A stretch of DNA of 64,000 bases, from NCBI RefSeq assembly GCF_015706575.1, contig NW_024037074.1:25409334-25473333 (forward strand). The letters are read 5' to 3'. Source of the DNA: Patiria miniata. Its lineage: Eukaryota > Echinodermata > Asteroidea > Valvatida > Asterinidae. Below the pieces are notes generated by a model, which was given only the letters and a program-made list of their open reading frames with translations, did not search any database and was not told where the DNA came from. The position numbers and the translations under genes are program-made. This document shows positions 27,301 to 34,938 of this stretch, piece by piece. Position 1 is the first letter of the stretch. Each line of letters begins with the position of its first letter.

Positions 27301-30300
27301 CACATTAAATTCCACTCTCTCTGACCATTCACATACACATTTCCCATTTGACCGCTCTATTTAGGCCAAAAAAATATATATTTCTGCTTCCGGTTTCCCT
27401 ATCTACCCTATTCTGACATTTTTTTTATGGGAAAAAGAAAAAAAAACACCCAAAACCATCAATTTTTATTCTTTTTCCCTGGACTACATGCAGATGCCTC
27501 CATATGATCATACACAAAAAATTTGCCAAAAAAATTCCCTACCTACATGTATGGTACCTGCATGTACCTTATTTTTGAATGCCATGTAATCAGAAGCAGA
27601 ACTTGGGGGGGGGGGGTTTGGGGTTTTTTTTTTGGCATTATGCCACAGCATGCACACAAATTGCCATTGTTACTGTATTGACATTGTTAGTTTACGCTTT
27701 ACGTGCACTCATGCATACATGTACCGGTATGTTGCGAAATACACAATGGATGGATGGCATTTAAGAACCTCTACTCTTTTCTCTGTGGTAAAAGTGCATA
27801 TGTGCCACACCCAATCTTTTTTGTAATGAGGAAAAATCCTATCTCAGCAATAGTTGCATATAGGCCTATAGCTTCACAGTGCAACGTATACACAAAGCCT
27901 ACAAGTTTACTTTAAAGGGAAAATACAACATTTGCAAACATCAAAAAATAAAACCACCAGTACCAAATCATTTTGAAATACCTTGCTGGACTGTTAGTGA
28001 ACGACAGTGTAAAGCATCCTGTAAAATCATGGCACCTGGTATACTGTCATTTTTTAAAGAAAAGTGGTATTTTTGTATCAATTTCCAACGCTGATCGGCC
28101 GACCAGCGTTGGAAAAAACTGGCTTTTTTTCAAGTACTGGCCCCAATTGACCATCGCACTTGTTTGCAATCGATTACACACCTATGAACGGGTACAAGCC
28201 AGCTAGACTGGTTCCCTGACCTTACAATTCCCCAATGTATGTAAACTGCTCTTTTTCTTCTTAAATGGAGTCAGGGAACCAGACTACAGGAAAATGATTG
28301 TTTTTCTTGGTTTTTATAGCATTTTTGAACCCAAAACCTCAAAAAGTCGATGTACAGTAACTATATTTGCTATATATTTCCAACCCACCAATTCCATCCA
28401 TTTCTGAAAATTACAGCAAAAGCAAATGATGTACAAATGTATATTCCCTTTAATATTGTAACTTGTAAAAGAACAGACATTTAATAATTTCTTACTGATC
28501 AATACAATTTATGTACAAGCAGCATTCTTCAAAAATGTATGGCTATGTGCATTCATGATGCATTGCGATGAATGCCATCTTTATTTTTTTGTGTTTTATT
28601 GTCATCATTTTACCTCAAAAATCCTCTCTACAAAAAAGGTATCAATGTAGCATCCTGATGCCACTTTAAAAATTAAAAAACCCACATTTTTTGGTTTACC
28701 TTGTACATCAGATAGTAAACTTTCATTTGAACACTGCAAGGAATAGAATGTCTAGACCATGTCTTTAAGAGAGATTTGATGACGAAAATGTTGCTGCAAT
28801 ATTAAAGGTTTCTATGTTGAAATCGATACAAAGAAGGACACGATAAGGCCAAATAAAAAAAACAACCTGTTTAGCGTCCTGCCTTTTTGACAAAAAGGAA
28901 GGAGGAGGCCCTTTCTTTGTTTTTTTTTTCTCCAAATTGGTCGCCCGACCGGGCTATTTTTCAAGATGGCCCCAGTTTTTTTTTTTAAATAGGCCTACAT
29001 GTAGCTGTCTCAGGACTCAAGAAATGACATACCAGCTTTATATGGGCTAGATGCAACAGACAAAGAGGCCAAAATGATGTCAATCCTTTTTGTTTTCTTT
29101 TTAATCATTATAATAATAATAATAAACAGTGCTTTTAAAGCGCATTTTGCACAAGTCCCAATGCACTGAACAATGCAAAACAATAACACATAACAAAGAC
29201 AAACTTAACAAAGAGTTTTGTGTGAACAAGTGTATTTTGAGGGCTAATTTGGATGTTCCAAGGGTTGAGGCGGCTTCCAAAAAGGAAGCGGGCAGGGATG
29301 CTAAACATGTGTTGTTGTTTTTTTATTTGGCCTAAACACAAGTGGCAGCAGTCCATATGAATAGTCATATCATGAACGTCTTCTGGACAGTTCCATTTTC
29401 GCCAAGGAGCATGGAGTTATAATACTCGTGTGAAGGGACTGTTTGGGTTACATCTATGCTGTTTGTCCACTTGAAATTAACACTTTTCTGTTCTAGTGTC
29501 GCTTACCACCCCTCCCCCTTTGTTGAATTCTTCCTTCTTCTCTTTGTTTTCCCCTCTGGCTTTTTTTTTATACCTATCATATGCCCCGCCCCCTCTTGTT
29601 TTGTTTTTTGGGGGTTTTTTTATAGAAAAGAAAACAAAATATAATTTAGAATCTGGTTTTCCTGTGGTAGGATGGCTGTGTAGAGGTGCTAGTCACCTGT
29701 TCCATCTTGCCACTCACTGGCTTAATCCGTACGTATTCTGGCATAAACTTTTTTTTAATAATTAATTGAAATTGTAAATTCCCTATATTTTTTATCTGTG
29801 ATTCTGTATATCTTGTAATATTTTTTTATATCAGCCAGTGGAGAAGTGTAATAAAACAAACAGAAATAAATAAAAGTTTGTGACGTGAGACCGGGAGATG
29901 GGCATGGGATCGAAAATTGATTCACATGTTTGCGTACTCCTAGAACTATGAGGCTCCACGTAGTGGAGCCTCATAGGTTCAGAACCCCGCAAAATTGTTG
30001 TCGTCACAAAACACTAATTAAGTACAAAAACGTCCATCCCAACCAAGCCGTTTCCCACAGAACCGCTGCACAGTTTGCCCCTAAACTCCGTACAATACCT
30101 CATGACATACTCACGCTATGTGCACCCAACAAACATCGGTGGATTCTGTCGGGTTTTTTGCAAAAATGATGGAAAATATGCCCCTTCCGCACTGAGCCAA
30201 CCTGACACTTGAAATTTGCACGCGCGCAGAATGATCGCAGTCATTTTCGGTCCGATAGCTCGGAGCGCGCCGCGGGGGGTATGGTGTAGGAGCGGAACGA

Positions 30301-31140
30301 TAGTATGCGCATGCGTACAAGTGCCAGTACGTACCCCCCGTGGCGCGCTCCGAGCTATCGAACCCGAAAATGACTGCGATCATTCTGCGCTCGTGCAAAT
30401 TTCAAGTGTCAGGTTGGCTCAGTGCGGAAAAGGCATATTTTTCATCATTTTGCCGAAAAACCGACAGAATCCACCGATGTTTGTTGGGTGCACGTAACGT
30501 GAGTATGTCATGAGGTATTGTACGGAGTTTAGGGGCAAACTGTGCACCGGTTCTGTGGGAAACAGCTTGGTTGGGATGGACGTTTTTGTACTTAATTAGT
30601 GTTTTGTGCCGACAACAATTTTGCGGGGTTCTGAACCTATGAGGCTCCACTACGTGGAGCCTCATAATTCTAGGAGTAGTGATCGCCATCTTTATTTTTG
30701 TGTTGCATTTTGTCATTGTCATCATCATTTTACCCCCTAATTTCCCTCAAAAATTCAAAACCCTGCCCTTTTATCTATGACATACCTGTATGTTAATGTT
30801 GTCAATTAGTTTGGTAGATCAAATAGCTTAAAAGTGAATTTTGTTCCCTTATAAAGTTATACGAACCGGGCCCGTAGATACACAATCGGCCCACCCACTG
30901 TAGTTTTCCATTCCCCCATTCAATTTGTGCACGCAAAAGCAATTGGCTTACTTTGGACATTGCCAACTCCTCTAGTGTAGACGTCATCTCTTGCACTTGC
31001 TTCTGCAGAAGTTTACTCCTTGACGAAACATTCCAGTAATTGAATGCCAGCACACAAATGACGACTAAGAGTCCGAAAGTGAGAAATTGGGGAGTTTTTC
31101 CTCTTGACATGCCGTTGGATGCCATCTTCGAGCGTTGCAT
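721..31140 (-). CDS. GOLM2: GOLM1/GOLM2 (CASC4)-like Golgi type II membrane protein, giant Gln-rich form, 3' end outside window
   Basis: I spliced thirteen exons by hand; every junction is GT-AG and every phase matches, giving 3217 coding bases (1072 codons plus one base). Residues about 19-36 form a signal-anchor ending in VLAFNYWNVSSR, the signature of the GOLM1/GOLM2 family; human GOLM2 has VLAFNYWSISSR. Residues 40-290 are coiled coil, 207-872 Gln-rich, and 888-1051 acidic Glu/Asp/Gly-rich like the family's C-terminal tail. By family knowledge the product sits in the cis-Golgi with its coiled coil in the lumen; GOLM1 is secreted after furin cleavage. What is odd is the size, more than twice that of vertebrate GOLM1/2, caused by four Gln-rich exons. 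The start is taken at 31140; in-frame Met codons at 31152 and 31125 are alternatives. No stop follows exon 13, so the C-terminus lies left of the window. GOLIM4, also Gln/Glu-rich, was considered, but the anchor motif favours GOLM1/2. Confidence 0.85.
846..1155 (-). repeat. interspersed repeat R1, copy 1
   Basis: Contains ACCCCAGTGACCC, ATGTGACATGTTGGGGC and TCAACGTTTGTTACTAAC. The same order in inverse orientation occurs at 25940-26280 and 51090-51385. A short ACTA tandem lies at 1092-1110. Confidence 0.75.
1222..1370 (-). CDS. GOLM2: GOLM-like gene exon 12: acidic tail
   Basis: Encodes residues 1003-1051. It starts DAGGDEEQPGREQDEGGEDR and ends GDQGDEGRDAEE, acidic like the GOLM C-terminus. 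The acceptor is TTTTGTCTACAG. The donor is GAG then GTTAGC, which is weaker than the others; reading through instead reaches a stop at 1159 after 20 further residues. Exon 13 fits the spliced version in phase. Confidence 0.78.
1397..1921. mobile_element. TTAA-ended MITE family 1, copy 1
   Basis: A 525-bp element with ends TTAAAGGGAAAATACAACAT and (inverted) ATGTATATTCCCTTTAA. A perfect 32-bp palindrome sits at 1561-1592 (arms TTCCAACGCTGATCGG and complement), and a second inverted pair AGACTGGTTCC/GGAACCAGACT lies at 1684-1774. It has no coding capacity. The TTAA ends suggest piggyBac-type mobilisation by inference. It lies in intron 11, beside exon 12. Confidence 0.85.
3190..3830 (-). repeat. 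diverged tandem of about three 190-bp units
   Basis: On the minus strand, phrases like CCCTTGATGAACCATGCTGC, CCCTTGTTGAAACAAACTGC and CCCTCGGCGAACCAAGCTTC recur at about 190-bp spacing, each near GATGCTG(C/G)AT(C/T)ATGCAGC. Long ORFs on both strands here (about 165 codons each) come from low stop density and have no recognisable product. Confidence 0.5.
3885..4151 (-). CDS. candidate extra exon of the GOLM-like gene (Pro-rich, disordered)
   Basis: This 267-base open stretch in intron 11 reads as DTALVTQKGMPGNVVSK and later YQGIPLMRPLNYLYPEQPRR and TPQVAVIPPSPAALQQNP. It is open across its length, looks like disordered protein and is GC-richer than its flanks. With acceptor TTGCCTCAAG and donor AAGTGACAAG it is a symmetric phase 1-1 cassette that would fit between exons 11 and 12. 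Both splice signals are weak and I have no family match. It could be an alternative exon or chance. Confidence 0.33.
5002..5133 (-). CDS. GOLM2: GOLM-like gene exon 11: acidic/charged tail
   Basis: A 132-base exon (phase 1 to 1) encoding residues 959-1001, with EVDEGRKAQENDEARQED followed by LEKDMEMRMQRLRPQG. Acceptor CTCTGTAG, donor CAAG then GTAAGGG. The residues are highly charged, as in the C-terminal region of the family. Confidence 0.82.
5195..5680. mobile_element. TTAA-ended MITE family 2, copy 1
   Basis: Ends TTAAAGCTACAGTCCATCAT and ATGGACTATAGCTTTAA. The body shares long stretches with 12187-12694, including GTAATTTGTGCATTTTGTTC and TTTCACAGGGAGTTTAGTCC. The central hairpin around 5490-5520 is imperfect. 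It lies in intron 10. Confidence 0.82.
6327..7891 (-). repeat. tandem array, about 29 units of 55 bp, each with exon-10 end plus 5' splice site
   Basis: The unit on the minus strand includes GACCTGCTTACCAAGATG followed by GAGGTGGGTAAAA; I counted 29 copies by the CCCACCTCC core on the plus strand. The unit at 7880-7920 supplies the last codons and donor of exon 10; the others are intronic. A variant reading CAACTTGG instead of CATCTTGG recurs at units 5, 11, 17 and 23 (about 6558, 6889, 7220, 7550). So the array has a six-unit higher-order repeat of about 331 bp. Confidence 0.93.
7884..8096 (-). CDS. GOLM2: GOLM-like gene exon 10: acidic tail, ends in first unit of a tandem array
   Basis: Encodes residues 888-957. 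It starts HQDPGPVKMIENEEDQQ and continues through lysine/glutamate blocks such as KKGEEEEAKGGEEEEAKEGE. Its last 12 residues (EDDNGGPAYQDG) are encoded by the terminal monomer of the 55-bp tandem array. The donor is GGA G then GTGGGTAAA (phase 1). If the intron were retained, translation would stop three codons later. Confidence 0.8.
8172..8355. mobile_element. hAT-like MITE, 184 bp
   Basis: Terminal inverted repeats CAGGGGTGTGA and TCACACCCCTG, flanked by ATAGAT on both sides (8166-8171, 8356-8361). The inside is repeated AAAAGCTGAAA. The CAGGG end is typical of hAT, though the visible duplication is 6 bp rather than 8. Confidence 0.75.
8459..8865. mobile_element. hAT-like MITE, about 407 bp
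   Basis: Inverted ends CAGGGTTCGACCTTA and TTAAGTCGAACCCTG, flanked by GTACAAA (8452-8458, 8866-8872). The interior has tandem-like AGCCCGC/GGCTACT segments and no ORF. Confidence 0.78.
9119..9159 (-). CDS. GOLM2: GOLM-like gene exon 9: 41-base microexon-sized exon
   Basis: A 41-base exon encoding VPLEVDRPQEAGQ plus one base at each end. It is flanked by TTTTCACGGCAG and GTATGTCTG. It converts phase 2 to phase 1, exactly what exons 8 and 10 need; without it the frame breaks. This phase bridge is the main support for so small an exon. Confidence 0.78.
9428..9949. mobile_element. TTAA-ended MITE family 1, copy 2
   Basis: A 522-bp copy with the same termini. The central palindrome has arms TCCAACGCTGGTCGG and its exact complement, differing from copy 1 symmetrically. 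Confidence 0.85.
10113..10740. mobile_element. TTAA-ended MITE family 1, copy 3 (inverted orientation, interrupted, truncated)
   Basis: Begins TTAAAGGTGAAATATAACAT. The central hairpin has arms TTTCCAACACTGG. It is interrupted at 10581-10709 by a small insertion and cut off at its far end by LINE sequence. Confidence 0.78.
10581..10709 (-). mobile_element. short retroposon fragment with 12-bp target-site duplication
   Basis: 129 bp flanked by GATAATTTGGTA at 10569-10580 and 10710-10721. The duplicated 12 bp belongs to the host MITE. An AATAATGAATAATGAAA run at one end resembles a retroposon tail, so insertion is on the minus strand. Confidence 0.72.
10740..11190 (+). mobile_element. 3' end of a non-LTR retrotransposon (LINE), degenerate
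   Basis: The plus strand reads LHWLPV, an in-frame stop, then SRIHYKVILIIFKAIHGLCP and later GERAFACGGPRLWNSLPLSL and SLKTHCF. This is the typical C-terminal end of CR1/L2/Jockey-type reverse-transcriptase ORFs. The tail has GTAAAGCATTTTGTGAG and a GCGCTACATAAG segment ending in TTATTAG repeats, as in such LINE 3' ends. The stop marks it as dead. Confidence 0.8.
11247..11497 (-). CDS. GOLM2: GOLM-like gene exon 8: Gln-rich, end of Gln region
   Basis: Encodes residues 790-872 plus two bases (phase 0 to 2). It begins DVQNQQAYNQYLQQQ after GATCCATTCAG, and continues with QEQQPQQEQQPQQPG and a helix-like segment YILEQQELLQKEQHRQQLEQL. It ends at GAG AGA GG with donor GTAAAA. Phase 2 requires the next exon to supply one base, which exon 9 does. 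Confidence 0.82.
12187..12694. mobile_element. TTAA-ended MITE family 2, copy 2
   Basis: 508 bp. The central hairpin has arms TTTCCAACGGTGC and GCACCGTTGGAAA around TTCTTAAGAC. It lies in intron 7. Confidence 0.82.
13645..13923. mobile_element. small inverted-repeat element
   Basis: Ends CTATAGACTCTGTGCAT and ATGCACAGAGTCTATAG are exact complements 279 bp apart. No coding content; the superfamily is not clear. Confidence 0.65.
14460..15473 (-). CDS. GOLM2: GOLM-like gene exon 7: 1-kb Gln-rich exon with CAG10 tract
   Basis: Encodes residues 452-789 (338 codons, phase 0). It starts VVETGQEGANQKSQRSQQQ after acceptor TTAATTTGTAG. It includes an uninterrupted run of ten CAG codons (15303-15332 on the plus strand as CTG10). 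There are two related internal blocks with the core DKEQQQDEEQQ followed by HSIE. The Gln-rich part contains many Glu, Lys and His, so it is polar and charged rather than pure polyQ. The donor follows GGN: AAT then GTGGCAAGTT. Confidence 0.85.
17062..17532 (-). CDS. GOLM2: GOLM-like gene exon 6: Gln-rich
   Basis: Encodes residues 295-451 (157 codons, phase 0). It opens EQQNQVSMNLDLQQRHQQHL and is then about half Gln. A unit of about 38 residues is present twice; each copy runs from HQEY through YPQQQVEQD or HPQQQVEQD. The acceptor is TTTTTTAG. The donor is AAG then GTGGCAAGTT, the same ten bases that follow exon 7. A second donor-like CAG/GTAAGC lies 15 bases into the exon. Confidence 0.83.
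17889..18384. mobile_element. pogo/Tigger-like MITE with TA duplication
   Basis: Ends CAGTGGAACGTCGCTATA and TATAGCGACGTTCCACTG, flanked by TA. Inside the ends are repeats of CTATACCGAACA. The CAGTG terminus and TA target match Tc1/mariner-pogo elements. It lies in intron 5. Confidence 0.82.
18506..18769 (-). CDS. GOLM2: GOLM-like gene exon 5: end of coiled coil, start of Gln-rich region
   Basis: Encodes residues 207-294 (88 codons, phase 0). The first 35 residues are coiled coil (VQTRQIEAQKCQESLNTCQ and onward). The rest is Gln-rich with Tyr/Pro spacing of the form QQYQPQQQ and ends PGTGQ. Acceptor TGTGTTGCAG, donor CAG then GTAGGAG. Confidence 0.85.
18895..19941. mobile_element. foldback element with nested MITE
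   Basis: Outer ends TAGTCTAGGGGCTAG and CTAGCCCCTAGACTA are exact complements. Arms of about 110 bp (18919-19020 against 19261-19371) share CGACCAAC and TAGAACAACGTCTAGGG-type segments in inverted order. A family-1 MITE is inserted near the right end. Confidence 0.78.
19372..19904. mobile_element. TTAA-ended MITE family 1, copy 4 (nested)
   Basis: 533 bp in reverse orientation, inserted inside the foldback element at 18895-19941. The central palindrome has arms TTTCCAACGGTGGTCGG and its perfect complement. Confidence 0.85.
20207..20570 (+). mobile_element. tRNA-derived SINE
   Basis: The head resembles a tRNA: box A-like TGGCTTGTGCGTAAAG and box B-like GGTTTGAATCC, spaced as in a tRNA gene. 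A tRNA-unrelated body ends in ATTATTATATTATTATAAT. It lies in intron 4. Confidence 0.75.
21485..21648 (-). CDS. GOLM2: GOLM-like gene exon 4: coiled coil
   Basis: Encodes residues 152-206, beginning AKYDKLIEEDDLITAKRQEE and ending NDRLNSIKAQ. The acceptor is GGTCAATTTCAG and the donor CAG then GTCAGT, running from phase 1 to phase 0. The charged heptad pattern continues the luminal coiled coil. An internal motif NNRQCLED places a Cys as in other exons of this coil. Confidence 0.85.
21920..22345. repeat. interspersed repeat R3, copy 1
   Basis: Repeated short phrase GGAGGATTTTGCAGGATTGA with TGAGGC and CCTAGGGAGTTAGGGTTA. Similar sequence is at 24190-24560 and 24620-24850, and a fragment (GATGTCACTAGCTCTACCTC) at 2310-2355. 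Confidence 0.65.
23965..24019 (-). CDS. GOLM2: GOLM-like gene exon 3: short coiled-coil exon
   Basis: A 55-base exon encoding QIKQGNLSVTAQLLQECK plus the first base of the next codon. Flanks are TTTTCACACAG and GTAAGACAAA. It changes the phase from 0 to 1, which exon 4 requires, so its inclusion is supported by frame as well as by splice signals. Confidence 0.8.
24190..24850. repeat. interspersed repeat R3, copies 2 and 3
   Basis: Two adjacent related blocks, each with GAGGATTTT(A/G)CAGGATTGAGG and ACAGTGATTG, lying just downstream of exon 2 inside intron 2. Confidence 0.62.
24911..25120 (-). CDS. GOLM2: GOLM-like gene exon 2: luminal coiled coil
   Basis: Encodes residues 64-133 (70 codons, phase 0 to 0). 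The acceptor is a pyrimidine tract ending TTTACAG and the donor is GTGAGG. The peptide starts IHLEKRSEALQMQ, which lines up with GRLEKRNSDLLLL in human GOLM2 at the same place after the anchor. The rest is charged coiled coil with two cysteines. Confidence 0.87.
25940..26280 (+). repeat. interspersed repeat R1, copy 2
   Basis: Opposite orientation to copy 1; contains AGCCCCAACATGTCACATGA and ACACGAATTTGTTGGC. Confidence 0.75.
26343..26708. mobile_element. inverted-repeat element in GOLM-like intron 1
   Basis: Ends AAGGCCAAAAA and TTTTTGGCCTT, followed inward by TCGGTCTCTGGTCA on one side and its complement TGACCAGAGACCGA on the other. No ORF of note. Confidence 0.62.
27912..28452. mobile_element. 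TTAA-ended MITE family 1, copy 5
   Basis: 541 bp, closest to copy 1. The central palindrome carries one mismatch (CGCTGATC against GACCAGCG). It lies in intron 1 of the GOLM-like gene. Confidence 0.85.
29105..29335 (-). mobile_element. LINE/SINE 3' tail fragment
   Basis: The minus strand ends AAAATGCGCTTTAAAAGC then TTATTATTATTATAATG, like the tails of CR1/L2-type LINEs. No ORF is preserved. Confidence 0.45.
29935..30678. mobile_element. 744-bp foldback element with about 345-bp near-perfect arms
   Basis: The left arm from TACTCCTAGAACTATGAGGC is repeated in inverted order to GCCTCATAATTCTAGGAGTA. The arms meet around GTATGCGCATGCGTAC near 30303-30318. Each end carries a smaller palindrome (ATGAGGCTCCAC with complement). 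ORFs in the arms mirror one another and are not evidence of coding. It lies in intron 1. Confidence 0.88.
30952..31140 (-). CDS. GOLM2: GOLM-like gene exon 1: cytosolic tail, signal anchor, start of coiled coil
   Basis: Encodes residues 1-63. A short basic tail (MQRSKMASNGMSRGK) precedes a hydrophobic segment (residues 19-33) and then FNYWNVSSRSKLLQ and a heptad-like stretch. The exon ends after AMSK with a consensus donor (AAA, then GTAAGC) in phase 0. The basic tail before the anchor fits type II topology by the positive-inside rule. Intron 1 (25121-30951) holds a TTAA-MITE copy and a large foldback element. Confidence 0.88.
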
Positions 31141-31152
31141 TTTGGCCAACAA

Positions 31153-34100
31153 ATTACTTGTTCGCAGGGTGACCGTAAAGTCATGACCAAATTATGCTAA
31201 ACGCACTTCAAAAATCTGTCAGATTTATCAAAAATCTGCCAAATTCCCCAGAATTACTCGAAATACACAAACACTTAAAATCACATGCAGATGTTGTAAC
31301 ATTGCCTTATTTAAGGTTCAATAAAGAATCTATAGTTACATAAAGATGTTATGATATTGCGTTAATTTCAGGCAAAATGCGGTTGTGTCACGACTAAGTC
31401 ATCCTGCAGTTCCAGCACCTAGACTAGTCATTCTGTTCAATTTCGCTTGAAAAGATTAAAGTTTTTTCCATAAAAATGAACTAATTTTTCAAATTTGCTA
31501 TGTTTTTTTCTGTCAAATATTAAACCATTTGTTCAGAATTATGCCCAAAAAAAATCCATTCTATCAAATGTTCTTGTTTAACTCGTTTTTTAACAAAAAA
31601 ACAATTGTGAAAGTTAGCCGAAAATCGGCTAAAACGGTCATCTGGATTGTTCGTCCGAAGTCGACGCTGGTTGCGAATTACTGGTTACCAACGTTTTAAA
31701 GAAAGATGGTTAAGGATGACGCGAGTACCAGCGATAGCCGCCACGCACTTAAAGTTAATATATGTTGTTGGCAGGTGTATTATTTGTACACGTACTCGTA
31801 TTTGTGTGGTGGTGTTTGTTTTTGTTGTTTTTGCATGAACATGCACTGTCACTGTTTGTGGGCTTCTGAACCAGGGTTATTAAAATTCATGTGTTTTTTT
31901 TGGGGGGGGGGGGTAATCAAAAGCAACATAATCTCGGATTTCTCTCGAGAGTCCGACTGGAGTCACAATTTCTGGTGACTCGACTCGACTCGAGTCCCTA
32001 AGTGTATAAATTACTCAATTCAATTGAGTCACTGCGAGCAAATGACTCGACTCCGAGTCGAGTCCCTTGCCAGAAGACTCGCCTCGACTCGGCTGGCTAA
32101 ACTTATGGCATCCTTTTATAAATTTTGTATGGTATATAGTGTTCAAATATCCGTTGACTCGAGCGAAATATTTGAATCGACTCGACTCAGCTCGACTCAG
32201 CTCGAGTCACTTATTTAAAATGACACGACTCGACTCGAGTCACACAATTGGCAGTGACTCGTTAAAACTCTGTGAAATAAGGAAGAAGACAAGAGAATGA
32301 AATCAGAAAAGGAGAATGAAATCAGAAAAGGAAAAGCTTTTCGTGCACGAAATTGTTTTATTCAGATAGTCTATTCCTATCCTGTACACAGGTGTCGACA
32401 GGCCGATCCATTTTGCGAATTTTAGACATTTGGAGATGATCTTGCAAATCAATGATTGATGCCCACGTGTTGTAAACATGCTATAAACATTGGTGCGGCC
32501 TAAATAAGTCGGACATCAACTGGAAAAATCTTTCCTCTGGCTCTGGGGCTCTAGGCCTATCAAATAACACATGAGGGCGGTAGGCGTTAGCAAAACTCCA
32601 GGTGATTCCTCTCATTTCGTTTACCCCTCCTATATTTCTCACCCAGGCCTAGGCTACATATCCGCCGTAAAGAGTCTAACAGCAATTTCCTTTCCAGAAC
32701 AAACAGCAGTCATTCCATTTTGAACCCTTCACAGCTGGGGAAGTTGGACAGATGTCTCAGTTATTCAGTTTTGATCGGTTGCTTCAACGGCCACAAAGAA
32801 AAGGTATCGATCTTTAATATCAATGTGAAAACAAGGTTGCCATGGTTACAATCTCAGCCAGATTTATGACCTTGGAACACAACATTTTTGCATAATGCAT
32901 CAAAATACGACTGGTCGTATAGTTCAGTAGAGGAGTTCCAATGTTAAAAGGGTACTTTCGAGAGATTGAGGCCTTTTATGCTTGAAAACGGGTTTCCACG
33001 AAATGGTGGAAAGATAGTTAACTGAATATAAACGTTCACACTAAGATATACCTTATGAATTTGCTGTTTTTGTATGGTTATTGTTCGAAAGAATTACGGG
33101 GTACAACATTGTTTAGTGCCAAAAATTGAGCCGATCGAGCAATCAAGTCGTAATTCCAGTCACACATATTTCTTTTCAAATTGTTACCTCAAACGTTCGC
33201 AATGAGTTAAGTCTGAACTAGGACCTGATATCAAACAGTGAAATGTTTATCATGTTATGCATGTCTTATACGTTGACATTTTACGTTCACAATGCAAATA
33301 CTGGAAGAACGTGCCCGCAAGGACAAAATCGCTGCCACGAAACAAACGGGTTTTTTGTTCAACGTTTCCTCCATAAGATTATAAGACACTAATTTGTGGA
33401 TTTTCTGTGACTTGGACATTATGCAATAGGGCCATAAATGTAGTAAACAATATGAAATACCAAATTTTGGCGATCTCAGGATGAAAATACACCTCCAGTT
33501 AACTCTGATAGCCTGCTTATTTTAGGGGTCACAAAAAACGTTGTGCTTATCGTGAGACATGGTGTGGGGTTAGAGCGCCCCCTACGACTATGTATAGAAA
33601 TAACTTTAGGTCTTCACATTGCGGAGCAGGAATCTCTCAATGTTCCATACATAGTGCCCAACGGTATTAGACAACAACAACTAAGAAAATTAATCAAAGT
33701 AATTCAAATTCTGGTAAAACGAAATATCGTCGGGGATGAAAGTTTGCCACCCCCCATTGTCGCTTTTTGCGGGTCATGACGACATGTCATGTGTTGAGCC
33801 GTCTTCACATGTTTACACTGTCATAATGGTTTCTGTGGTATTTTTCCAGATTGCAATGAGGTTTTGACTGTTGGGAATCTTTTGGTGAATTGTCTTAAAA
33901 TAACATGAGGGGGGAGAGGGGAACTACACCCGATCGACTCGAGAAGCAATGTAGCCGAATAGGAAAAACCCTTGTTGGACTCACAAACGAGAAACATAAT
34001 GCCAGGTCGATCGCACTAAAATAAAAACTCTTCTTTTTTGCATTGTATCAACTTGACCCTTAACAAAAGCAGATTAATTGATTAATTAATTGATTAGGAC

Positions 34101-34476
34101 AAATGTCTGCCACATCTGGAATAAAACCTGCGGTGGGGCACGTGGCGCAAACTGTTATTGCTATGACGTGTCCACGCTGGTAAATTCAATGAGTATTTCA
34201 GATATTCATGATGGTCTAAACGATTAGAATTCGAGGCAACAATGAACAGCCACTTCTTGTTAGTAGATCACTGTTTTTGAAGATGGCTAATTGGACTAAG
34301 AAGCTTCAAAATATTACTTTAAGGGGCATTAAATTTTGAGGAACTTATGCAGTGCAGGTTTTGTCCAGCACTTCGGCTATACTGTGACGGCCATTTTGTG
34401 ACACCATCTACAATAGTGACATTGTCTTTTTTAAAACTGTTGTTTTAAGCAGCGGATCTTGACGCTCTGCACCGAC
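31153..34476. other. intergenic region between two divergent genes
   Basis: Separates the GOLM-like first exon from the plus-strand type II gene and must hold both promoters. I see the GACTC tract, but no TATA-type box or other element I can defend, and no additional coding exon. Confidence 0.6.
31930..32275. repeat. degenerate GACTC/GAGTC-rich tract
   Basis: GACTCGACTCGAGTC-like strings recur over about 340 bp on both strands, broken by unique AT-rich sequence. Because the motif is self-complementary, many short hairpins are possible. It lies between the two divergent genes. Confidence 0.75.
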
Positions 34477-34938
34477 ATGTCAGCGAAAAATGCCTCCCTC
34501 CTTCTGGCTTCCTTGGCCCTGCTCAGTCTGGGCTTCAACCTCTACAAGAGGGTCTTCACGGCCAATGAGACGCTGCGATGTGCTGGAGAGCTGCACGTGA
34601 CTCGCAGGCACACCAAACTAGTCCGGTCGAGACTGAACAAAGCAGTGGCCACGCTGGCTGATCTGAACCAGACGATAGCGGGACTGACGGCGGGGGAAGC
34701 CCCTGTGGACACGGCGGCTAACCACCGCACTAAGCCCGCATCAGACATCGAGGACTTGGTGGCTAAGATCAGCGCACTGGAGAAGGCAAACAACGAGGTC
34801 AAGACGTACTTGCTCATGCTGCAAGAGGACACCAAGGGGGCCGAGCAAGAGGCGAGCTTGTCTGTGAAAACCGGTGGGAAGTTGACGGATGAGATCAACG
34901 ATTTAAGGGAAGAGTTGAAGCGACTGAAGCGAGAACTG
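34477..34938 (+). CDS. type II coiled-coil gene, exon 1
   Basis: Holds the start, the hydrophobic segment and nearly all of the coiled coil. It ends ELKRLKREL with donor GTACGTGA. Reading past the donor gives only 15 more codons before a stop, consistent with a splice site here. Confidence 0.75.

Noticed and set aside
30111..30497. Two similar ORFs on opposite strands (MHERRMIAVIFG and MHARRMIAVIFG)
   Set aside because: They are the two arms of a foldback element read in each direction, not paired genes.
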